A stretch of DNA of 21,334 nucleotides from CAZJHX01 sp964545715. Its GTDB lineage: Bacteria > Myxococcota_A > UBA9042 > GCA-2863065. The stretch is from NCBI GenBank assembly GCA_964545715.1, contig CAZJHX010000175.1:1-21334 (forward strand), given 5' to 3'. This document shows positions 15,419 to 21,334 of this stretch, in pieces; the first letter of the stretch is position 1, and each line of letters starts with the position of its first letter. A program made the translations under genes and the position numbers. Below the pieces are notes generated by a model. It was not told the origin of the DNA. It saw only the letters and a list, made by a program, of their open reading frames with translations, and did no database searches.

Positions 15419-17728
15419 TCAGGTCAGGCGGCGGCGGGTGGCGAGGGCGAGGAGGGTCAGCATGACCAGCAAGGCGGCGGCCGGGCGGGCCGGACCGTTG
15501 CCGGCGGTGCAGTCGCCGTCTTCTTTCAGGGTGTAGCGGAAGCCCTCGGAGTCGGTCTTGATGCTGCTGCCGCCGTCGCCGCCGGTGCCGTCGTCGGTGG
15601 TGTCTTCGCCGGTGTCGGTGGTGTCGTCGCCGGTGTCGGTGGTGTCGTCGACCTGGTCGGAGCACTCGTCGAAGGGTTCGAAGGACCACGGGGAGTCGCC
15701 CTCGGGGACCTTGCTGCAGCAGTAGCCGTCGAAGACCGTCTCGCCGCCGCAGGCGCAGGGCTCTTCGATGGCGACGTTGTCTACGCAGCGGCACTCTTCG
15801 ATGTCTACCGGGAACTCGACGAAGGCGATGTTGTTGCCCTCGTCCTCTTCGGTGATGTCGTTGTTGGTGTCGCAGACGATCCAGGACTTGTAGGTGTCGG
15901 ACTCGAAGTCGTTTTTGAAGACCACGTCGGCGCACTCGCCCGGGCCGAGCCAGGTTTCGGGGTTGTCGGCGTCGGCGAGGGCCGGCACGTGGAGCGTGCG
16001 GTCGCCGGGCGGGTTGAAGCCCGGGTTGATCTCATCGTGGAAGAAGAGATCGATCTGGAACGGGGGCGCCGCGGTGTCCCCGTCGTTGCAGCAGCTGGCC
16101 GTGTAGTCGACGTTGGTGCAGGTGGTCTTGGTCTTGAAGTCGGCGATGCGGATGCCGACGCCCTCGGTCAGGACCGGGGTGAAGGTCCACGGGATTGGCC
16201 CGAAGTCGTTGTTGGTCTTGTCGGACTCGACGAAGCCGCCCAGGCAGTCCACCTTGACCCATGCCTCGTATTCGCCGGCGTCCGGCGCCTCCCAGCAGAA
16301 GGTGAGCGTCTCCTGGGCGCCCGGGGCCAGCGTCACGGTGTCTTCGTCGCTGACCACCGCCGCCAGGTCGTCCTCGTAGCAGTCCGGGTTTTTGTCGTAT
16401 GCGTAGAAGATCGTCACGGGGAAGTCGGTGGCGTCCTTGGTGCCCTTGTTACGGACCGTCGTGTCGCAGCAGAGCTGGTTACCCAGCACGTCGCAGCTGC
16501 CGTCGATGACCGTCAGGTCGGGGACCTCATCCGCCACGGTGACCTCGTAGAAGTACGGGCCCTCTTTGTTGTTGGCCGCGAAGCTGTCGCTGGTGACGTT
16601 GTCCACGTCTGCCCAGACCCAGGCGCTGTGCTGGCCGTTGGGGGGCGACGTCCATTCGTGACAGTCGCTCCACTCCTCGCTGACCGCCAGGCCCGTCGAC
16701 AGCCACGTGTGGTTCGGCAGCCCCGCCGCCGTCGGCTCGGATGGGCTGTTGTACCAGAGGTCCACCGCATAGGGCGGGCAGGCCTTGTCGCCAATGTTCT
16801 TGGCCGTAGCACAGAAGGTCACAACGCTGCCCAGCACCTTCACGTCGAACAGCGTGACGTCCAGATCGCACTCGGTCTCGGGCGGCAGATCGTCCACCAC
16901 GTAGTCCACCGGGCCACACACGTTGTTCGTGACGTCGTCCAGCTCCTCCACGCAGTCCTCGATGTCGACCATGGCGCACGCCTTCTTGGCGCCCGTACCC
17001 GGCTCGCCGGTCATGAAGACCTGCTCGGTGTCGCCCGCGGCCACGCCACCCGTGACGTCCGCAAAGTCGTCGCCGTAAGTATCGTTGGGCACGCTCGTCC
17101 AGCCGGTCGGCGGGCACGTGGGCGAGTCGAACAGCACGTCCACCTTGAAGCAGTCGGGCGCCAGCTCGCTGCCGATATTCTGCACCGCGACCTTGTAGTT
17201 GACCTTGCCGTTGCCCAGCACCTGCACCGTCAGACCGCACGTCAGATCCGCAAAGTTGCCCTGCTTCTCGACCGTCACCGGCAGCGGGCCATCCAGGTTG
17301 TTGGCCTTGGTCACCTCGGGGTGCAGGTCCGGGTCAAACGGGTAGATCGTGTCGACCATCACCCACGCCGTGTAGTCCCCCGGCACGCCGTAGTCATAGA
17401 CGATCTGCTTGGTCCACTTGCCCCCGGGCGCGATGTCCGTGCCCACGAGCACCTGCAGATCCGGGCTGCCGTCCTTAAACGGATCGGGCTGCGTCGCCTG
17501 GTTGGGGAACAACATCACGTCCACGTAATCCGGCAGCGACGGCGGAGAAAACGGCGCCGTTCCGACGTTCTCCACCGTGACATCAAACGTGACTTTGGAC
17601 GTGCCGTCGATCTGCGTCGCGACCGTCGTCACCGCGAGATCCGGCTTCGGCTGCGCGAACGCTACCAGTGGCAGACAGCACATCGTCGCTACGAGCAGCG
17701 CCGACCTGGCCGCTTTGTTCATCGCCAT
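15419..17728 (-). CDS. Secreted multi-CARDB surface protein with MYXO-CTERM-like anchor
   Basis: 769 residues. A signal peptide (1-26, ending LPLVAFA) is followed by five CARDB-type immunoglobulin-like domains, roughly 29-155, 160-285, 290-405, 408-530 and 538-660. Each starts with a D-L-x-V or similar strand and contains V-N-x-G and N-N motifs (for example VTVENVGTAPF, AKNIGDKACPPY, DKTNNDFGP), with many paired cysteines. An Asp/Thr linker (694-720) leads to C740, a hydrophobic helix and RRRLT at the end, the layout of MYXO-CTERM tails that are processed and anchored at the surface. CARDB proteins are thought to be adhesins or scaffolds. The ATG at 17728 has AAGGAAGGG just upstream; an ATG at 17722 is equally plausible by spacing. 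Confidence 0.88.
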   Translation of the reverse strand: MAMNKAARSALLVATMCCLPLVAFAQPKPDLAVTTVATQIDGTSKVTFDVTVENVGTAPFSPPSLPDYVDVMLFPNQATQPDPFKDGSPDLQVLVGTDIAPGGKWTKQIVYDYGVPGDYTAWVMVDTIYPFDPDLHPEVTKANNLDGPLPVTVEKQGNFADLTCGLTVQVLGNGKVNYKVAVQNIGSELAPDCFKVDVLFDSPTCPPTGWTSVPNDTYGDDFADVTGGVAAGDTEQVFMTGEPGTGAKKACAMVDIEDCVEELDDVTNNVCGPVDYVVDDLPPETECDLDVTLFDVKVLGSVVTFCATAKNIGDKACPPYAVDLWYNSPSEPTAAGLPNHTWLSTGLAVSEEWSDCHEWTSPPNGQHSAWVWADVDNVTSDSFAANNKEGPYFYEVTVADEVPDLTVIDGSCDVLGNQLCCDTTVRNKGTKDATDFPVTIFYAYDKNPDCYEDDLAAVVSDEDTVTLAPGAQETLTFCWEAPDAGEYEAWVKVDCLGGFVESDKTNNDFGPIPWTFTPVLTEGVGIRIADFKTKTTCTNVDYTASCCNDGDTAAPPFQIDLFFHDEINPGFNPPGDRTLHVPALADADNPETWLGPGECADVVFKNDFESDTYKSWIVCDTNNDITEEDEGNNIAFVEFPVDIEECRCVDNVAIEEPCACGGETVFDGYCCSKVPEGDSPWSFEPFDECSDQVDDTTDTGDDTTDTGEDTTDDGTGGDGGSSIKTDSEGFRYTLKEDGDCTAGNGPARPAAALLVMLTLLALATRRRLT
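15590..15649 (-). repeat. 18-nt coding minisatellite for the Asp/Thr linker
   Basis: Inside the CARDB gene, an 18-nt unit on the plus strand (gtcgccggtgtcggtggt with small changes) is repeated about three times and encodes DTTDTG-like hexapeptides at residues 694-713. The same unit, with atc/gtc variation, is repeated at positions 1-60 in the lipoprotein at the left edge. Slippage could change the linker length without breaking the frame. Confidence 0.7.
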
Positions 17729-17760
17729 GACCCTTCCTTGTTCTCTAAAAGACCGTGCAA

Positions 17761-17766
17761 ATTATG
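17761..17766 (-). promoter_or_regulatory. Candidate -10 box for the CARDB gene
   Basis: CATAAT on the minus strand matches TATAAT at five of six bases and would start transcription near 17754, giving a leader of about 25 nt that contains the AAGGAAGGG ribosome site. The -35 region at normal spacing (TGGCAA) is poor, so an activator or another sigma factor may be needed. Confidence 0.35.
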
Positions 17767-17783
17767 GGAGATCGCGCGCCCGA

Positions 17784-17814
17784 TTGCCACCTGGGTCGGA
17801 CAATGCGCTATAGA
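17784..17814 (+). promoter_or_regulatory. Candidate promoter for the aldo/keto reductase
   Basis: TTGCCA (17784-17789) and TATAGA (17809-17814) are separated by 19 nt, slightly long. Transcription would begin about 17821, next to the ATG at 17822, giving a leaderless or nearly leaderless message; this agrees with the lack of a ribosome site before that ATG. Confidence 0.4.
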
Positions 17815-17821
17815 TCGCCCC

Positions 17822-18625
17822 ATGGAGACACGTGCGTTTGGGAGCACCGGCCTGCAAGTGCCGGTGATAGGGCAGGGGACCTGGAAGATCCGCGACACCC
17901 GGGCCGCGCTCGACTCGCTGCGTCGCGGCATGGATCTCGGCATGACCCATATCGACACCGCCGAGCTTTACACCGGCGCGGAGGAGATCGTCGCCAAAGC
18001 CATCGACGGTCACCGCCAGGACGTGTTTTTGGTCAGCAAGGTGCTCCCGTCCCATGCATCCCGTGCCGGCACCGTCGCCGCCTGCGAAGCCAGCCTCGCC
18101 AAGCTGGGCACCGACCACCTGGACGCCTACCTGCTGCACTGGACCGCCGGCGAGCATCCCATCGCCGAGACGATGGCCGGCATGCGCGATCTGGTCGAGG
18201 CCGGCAAGATCCGGCATGTCGGCGTTAGCAACTTCTCCGTCGACGAGCTCAACGAGGCGGTCCAGGCCCTCGAGGACATCCCGCTGGTCTGCAACCAGGT
18301 GCTCTACAACCTGGACGACTCCTCCGCGGACGGCGACCTGCTGGCCTGGTGCGAGGCCAACGACTGCGCCCTGGTCGGCTACAGCCCGTTTGGCGGCACG
18401 CGCTGGTTCAGCCCCGGCACGCCCGAAAACGACACGCTCAGCGCTATCGGTGCGCGCCACGGCCGGTCGGCCAGGCAGGTCACGCTGCGGTATCTCACGC
18501 GGCGTCCGTCTATGTTCGCCATCCCCAAGGCGTCCACGCCCGAACACGTCACCGAAAACGCGCTGGGACAGGACTTTGAGCTCAGCGCCGACGACGTCAG
18601 GGCGATACGGGCGCTTTTGGCTTAG
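17822..18625 (+). CDS. Aldo/keto reductase
   Basis: 267 residues, cytoplasmic NADPH-type carbonyl reductase of the AKR superfamily. It starts METRAFGSTGLQVPVIGQGTW. The catalytic tetrad is complete: D45 and Y50 (IDTAELY), K73 (LVSKV) and H106 (LLHW). Further family motifs are GVSNFS, CNQVLYNL and IPKAST near the C-terminus, which contacts the cofactor phosphate. It is closest in style to the short AKRs such as YeaE/DkgA that reduce small aldehydes; substrate not predictable. A much longer open frame extends upstream, but that part is antisense to the CARDB gene and has no AKR homology. The 3' end overlaps the convergent gene at 18597 by 29 nt. Confidence 0.92.
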   Translation: METRAFGSTGLQVPVIGQGTWKIRDTRAALDSLRRGMDLGMTHIDTAELYTGAEEIVAKAIDGHRQDVFLVSKVLPSHASRAGTVAACEASLAKLGTDHLDAYLLHWTAGEHPIAETMAGMRDLVEAGKIRHVGVSNFSVDELNEAVQALEDIPLVCNQVLYNLDDSSADGDLLAWCEANDCALVGYSPFGGTRWFSPGTPENDTLSAIGARHGRSARQVTLRYLTRRPSMFAIPKASTPEHVTENALGQDFELSADDVRAIRALLA

Positions 18626-19547
18626 CGCCCGGCGCGGCTCCCTTGGGCCGAATCGTGATCTTCACGTCGATCTCGCCACCCAGCTTCATGAGCTTGGCGC
18701 CCTGCGTCAGCGTCATCGCCATCGTGCTGTGGACTTTGGCGTCCCCGGTGGTCGGCATCATCTGACTCAGCTGCATGACCGTCTCGCCGGTCCCCTTGCC
18801 GTCCAGCGAGTCCAGCCGCATCGACACGCCGGGCGGCATGCCCTGCTTCTTGATCTCCTGCGGTTGCGCCTTCTGCTCCAGCACCATGGCGATCACGATC
18901 CGGTCACCCTTGCGCTCCTTCAGCGTCATCGTCGCGTCCTGATCGATCGCCATCCCATTCTGGTCCAGGCGCGTATGCACAATCCAGCTCGCGCCGACGC
19001 CGACCGCCTCTTCCGGAAACGGATTTGATAGCTGCCGCATCGACGACTTCATGCTGTCCAGCGTGGCCTTCAGCTGCGGCGTCATGGGCTTGTCCGACGT
19101 CGCATCCGCCGACACCGGCAGCCCGCGATCCGTGGTCACGCCCTTGATCTGGATGCCCTCCATCTCGCGCAGCGCGTTCTGTAAGCCCTGGGCCAGCTCT
19201 TTGGGCATATCCGCCGTCGCCATCACGCGCATGCGCTCGACCGTCAGGTGATACGCGATGTCCCCGTTCTTCTTCACGTCCGTGATCTGGCCGCCAAGCA
19301 CAAACTCCATGGCGGGCATGTTCTGCGCCGGCAGCTTGCGCCCGTCCATCGACATGATCATGTTCATGTGCATGACCATCACCATGCCGGTCTGATCACC
19401 CTTCTTGGGCTTTACGCGCAGCTTGGCTTTGCGCCCTTTGCCCGCGTTGAGCAGCTTGACGCTCGGTGCTTTTTCAGCCGACGCGGTGAGCGGCAGCCCC
19501 AGCGCCATCAAGGCGGCGCATGCCAGCAGAAGTGTCTTTCGCATCAT
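18597..19547 (-). CDS. Secreted protein of unknown function with methionine ladder
   Basis: 316 residues. Signal peptide MMRKTLLLACAALMALGLPL...ASA (about 1-24), then a mature part dominated by beta-strands, charged and rich in Met and Lys. Residues 55-67 have Met at every second position (M55, 57, 59, 61, 63, 65, 67). The layout (repeated MTL-, GDRIVIAMV, GEIDVKITI strands, ending in a Lys/Pro/Ala tail) resembles periplasmic DUF6263-like proteins, but I cannot confirm that. Start ATG 19547 (or 19544) is preceded by GGAGGAGG, 11 bases away, which lies in the last codons of the VTT gene, so the two genes form an operon. It overlaps the aldo/keto reductase tail by 29 nt on the opposite strand. 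Confidence 0.8.
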   Translation of the reverse strand: MMRKTLLLACAALMALGLPLTASAEKAPSVKLLNAGKGRKAKLRVKPKKGDQTGMVMVMHMNMIMSMDGRKLPAQNMPAMEFVLGGQITDVKKNGDIAYHLTVERMRVMATADMPKELAQGLQNALREMEGIQIKGVTTDRGLPVSADATSDKPMTPQLKATLDSMKSSMRQLSNPFPEEAVGVGASWIVHTRLDQNGMAIDQDATMTLKERKGDRIVIAMVLEQKAQPQEIKKQGMPPGVSMRLDSLDGKGTGETVMQLSQMMPTTGDAKVHSTMAMTLTQGAKLMKLGGEIDVKITIRPKGAAPGAKPKAPVSP

Positions 19548-19554
19548 CGAGTTA

Positions 19555-20151
19555 TCAGCCTCCTCCGGCCACGACCCAGCCCCATTTGATGAGCAGGAAG
19601 TAGCCGGCAATTCGTGGAATTCTAAACACCGTGGCGGGCAGAAAGTGTGTCATAAAGTGCATCCCGCCCATGCCCGCCAGCATGCAGACGATCGAGAATG
19701 GAATGGGGGTCAGCGCAGCGATGACGACCGCCATGACGCCTGCCCGATCGATGAACTTCTCGCCGCGCTCACGAAACGGCTCCATCAGGCGCTTGGCAAA
19801 CGGCGTCTTGCCCAGCAGGCGGCCCAGCCAGTACGCGCCGATGCCGCCCAGGATGGAACCCAGCGACCCCCAGAAGATGACCAGCCCGGTGTCCATGCCG
19901 GCGGTCGCAGCGATAGCGAGATAGGCGTCCGGCGGGATGGGCAGCGTGAACATGTCGCTGAGCATGATCCCCAGCCCGATGCCGGGATAACCGAGGCCGC
20001 CCGCGATGGTCTTGCCCACCAGAGTCAGCTCGTCGCGCAGGGCAAACCCGATCGCGATGAAGATCAACATGAAGGCGACGGTGCCCCATGCCATCGTCTT
20101 CAGGCTGGACTTGAGCTCGGGATCCACTGGCGGGAAGGGTAACGCGTCCAC
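19555..20151 (-). CDS. VTT/DedA-family membrane protein (YqaA-like)
   Basis: 198 residues, inner-membrane protein with about five hydrophobic segments. Family features: a re-entrant-like segment with SDMFTLPIPPDAYL (65-78), GSLGSILGGIGAYWLGRLLG (95-114), and TPIPFSIVCMLAGM (148-161) followed by FRIPR (176-180). DedA/VTT proteins move lipids such as undecaprenyl phosphate or phosphatidylethanolamine across membranes; which lipid is not readable here. The start is GTG at 20151, supported by GAGG seven bases upstream; the next in-frame ATG (20094) would remove the N-terminal cytoplasmic segment only. Its start is 12 bp from the divergent Cys-repeat gene, and it precedes the methionine-ladder protein in an operon. 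Confidence 0.85.
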   Translation of the reverse strand: MDALPFPPVDPELKSSLKTMAWGTVAFMLIFIAIGFALRDELTLVGKTIAGGLGYPGIGLGIMLSDMFTLPIPPDAYLAIAATAGMDTGLVIFWGSLGSILGGIGAYWLGRLLGKTPFAKRLMEPFRERGEKFIDRAGVMAVVIAALTPIPFSIVCMLAGMGGMHFMTHFLPATVFRIPRIAGYFLLIKWGWVVAGGG

Positions 20152-20163
20152 TAAGCTACCTCA

Positions 20164-21334
20164 ATGCAGCGATACGCGATTGTGTTCCCTCTTCTTGCGG
20201 CGATTGTCACCTTTGCGCCGCCCGCGCACGCCGCCTGTGACGGCATCCCGCTTCCGGGCACATGCGACGGCGACACCCTGATCTACTGCGCCTTCGACGT
20301 GGTGGTCGAGGTCAACTGCGGCTTCCTGGGCAAGACGTGCGGCGTGGAGCTGGTCTTCGGCTTTCCTGTCAAAGCCTGTGTCGACAAGGCGGGCGCATGC
20401 GACAGCGTGCAGTGTGGTCCCGGTTGCGGCAGCTGTCCCGCGGGTCAAAGCTGCAACGCCTTTGGTCAATGCGTCTCGAGCAGCTGCATCCCCGACTGCG
20501 CGGGCAAGGTGTGCGGCCCCAACGGCTGCGGCGGCGAGTGCGGCACGTGTGGCCAGGGGCAAAGCTGCAGCTTCTCGTTCAACTGCGTGGACAACAAACA
20601 GTGCGAGGAGGCCTGCAACGGCAAGACGTGCGGCAGCAACGGGTGCGGCGGCTACTGCGGCTTCTGCGCGGCCGACGAGAGCTGCAACTTCAGCTACAAA
20701 TGCGTCAAAAAGTTCGGCTGCGAGCCCAAGTGCGACGCCAAAGAGTGCGGCTCCGACACCTGCGGCGACTACTGCGGCTATTGCCTGGCCGACGAGAGCT
20801 GCAACTTTGCCTACAAATGCGTCAAAAAGAGCGGCTGCACGCCCACGTGCGCCGGAAAGGTGTGCGGTGACGATAAATGCGGCGGCTCCTGCGGCTCCTG
20901 CGCGCCCGGCCAAAGCTGCAAGTTTGACGGCACGTGCTTCACACCCGAGGGCTGCACCCCCAAGTGCACCGGCGTGCAGTGCGGCGGTGACGGGTGCGGC
21001 GGCACCTGTGGCTCCTGCGGCGAGGGCCAGGTCTGCAACTTTCAGGGGTTGTGCGTCGACACCGGCGGCTGCACGCCCAGCTGCACCGGCAAGGACTGCG
21101 GCTTCGACGGCTGTGGTGGCTCCTGCGGCTCGTGTCCCAGCGGCAACTCCTGTAATGCGTCCGGTAAGTGCATCAAGCCCGGCGGCTGTGTCCCCGACTG
21201 CACCGGCAAGGTCTGTGGGCCCAACGGCTGCCTGGGATCCTGCGGCGACTGCGGCGAGGGCAACAGCTGCAACTTCAAAGGCGAGTGTGTGAACCCGACC
21301 GCGTGTACGCCCGACTGCACCGACAAAAGCTGCG
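20164..21334 (+). CDS. Secreted protein of tandem eight-cysteine repeats (3' end missing)
   Basis: 390 codons are open to the right edge with no stop. MQRYAIVFPLLAAIVTFAPPAHA is a signal peptide (cut likely after residue 23). Residues 24-77 form an N-terminal domain with six cysteines (CDGIPLPGTCDGD...). A degenerate unit (GACDSVQCGPGCGSCPAGQSC) follows, then seven full 39-residue repeats from residue 107, with an eighth cut by the window. Each repeat has Cys at positions 2, 6, 11, 16, 20, 23, 29 and 35 and the pattern GCxPxCxGKxCGxDGCGGxCGxC. Eight cysteines per unit suggest four disulfides and a rigid extracellular rod. Similar proteins occur in Myxococcota-type genomes with unknown role. 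No ribosome site is visible before the ATG. Confidence 0.85.
   Translation, partial: MQRYAIVFPLLAAIVTFAPPAHAACDGIPLPGTCDGDTLIYCAFDVVVEVNCGFLGKTCGVELVFGFPVKACVDKAGACDSVQCGPGCGSCPAGQSCNAFGQCVSSSCIPDCAGKVCGPNGCGGECGTCGQGQSCSFSFNCVDNKQCEEACNGKTCGSNGCGGYCGFCAADESCNFSYKCVKKFGCEPKCDAKECGSDTCGDYCGYCLADESCNFAYKCVKKSGCTPTCAGKVCGDDKCGGSCGSCAPGQSCKFDGTCFTPEGCTPKCTGVQCGGDGCGGTCGSCGEGQVCNFQGLCVDTGGCTPSCTGKDCGFDGCGGSCGSCPSGNSCNASGKCIKPGGCVPDCTGKVCGPNGCLGSCGDCGEGNSCNFKGECVNPTACTPDCTDKSC
20482..21334 (+). repeat. 117-bp coding tandem repeats (seven full, one partial)
   Basis: Units begin at 20482, 20599, 20716, 20833, 20950, 21067, 21184 and 21301, an exact 117-bp (39-codon) period without indels. Units 2 and 3 resemble each other most in their second half (ADESCNF-YKCVKK), which suggests a recent duplication; units 5 to 7 share the GCxPxCTGK start. 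Confidence 0.85.

Noticed and set aside
15386..17821. Long plus-strand open frame running into the aldo/keto reductase
   Set aside because: It is antisense to the CARDB gene, which has signal peptide, domains and anchor; the plus-strand translation is low-complexity Val/Arg/Gly with no motif. High GC keeps the frame open.
20161..20913. Minus-strand Ala-rich open frame opposite the Cys-repeat gene
   Set aside because: It is the complement of GC-rich Cys/Gly codons; the plus strand has a signal peptide and an exact 39-codon repeat.

Overview
The window is high-GC bacterial DNA with tightly packed genes, 1-8 nt gene overlaps and many secreted or lipid-anchored proteins. It holds Asp/Thr 'DTGDTT' linkers, a CARDB protein ending in a Cys + hydrophobic helix + Arg-cluster tail (MYXO-CTERM style), and a protein of eight-cysteine 39-residue repeats. 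These traits point to Myxococcota/Bradymonadota or a related deltaproteobacterial lineage. That placement is inferred from style; there is no rRNA or other marker here.

Layout. (1) 1-460: the 5' end of a lipoprotein gene on the minus strand, preceded by a near-consensus cobalamin riboswitch, a candidate promoter and a hairpin that can hide the ribosome binding site. (2) 461-2604, minus: a membrane-bound spermidine-synthase-like protein encoded in two overlapping genes. (3) 2647-3267, plus: a small exported protein of unknown function. (4) 3269-11107, minus: a six-gene block in which MDR reductase, HpcH/HpaI (beta-methylmalyl-CoA lyase-like), methylsuccinyl-CoA dehydrogenase and ethylmalonyl-CoA mutase are followed by an ABC-2 exporter ATPase and permease. 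(5) 11183-15194, minus: three exported proteins, all predicted lipoproteins (CAP domain, Tat-exported FAD oxidoreductase, Cys-rich), joined by stop/start overlaps. (6) 15195-15418: a gene-free stretch with three 51-bp tandem hairpin-forming repeats. (7) 15419-17728, minus: a five-domain CARDB surface protein. (8) 17822-18625, plus: an aldo/keto reductase that may be translated from a leaderless mRNA. (9) 18597-20151, minus: a VTT/DedA membrane protein and a secreted protein with a methionine ladder. (10) 20164 to the right edge, plus: the Cys-repeat secreted protein, cut by the window.

How the genes work together. The metabolic core is an ethylmalonyl-CoA (EMC) pathway cluster, which assimilates acetyl-CoA without isocitrate lyase. 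Its mutase needs coenzyme B12, and a B12 riboswitch lies in the same window, although it controls a lipoprotein rather than the EMC genes. The reductase at the head of the operon is not a canonical crotonyl-CoA carboxylase/reductase but carries an insertion resembling that family's. Mesaconyl-CoA hydratase and the epimerase are not in the window. No tRNA, rRNA, CRISPR array, insertion sequence or phage gene was seen.
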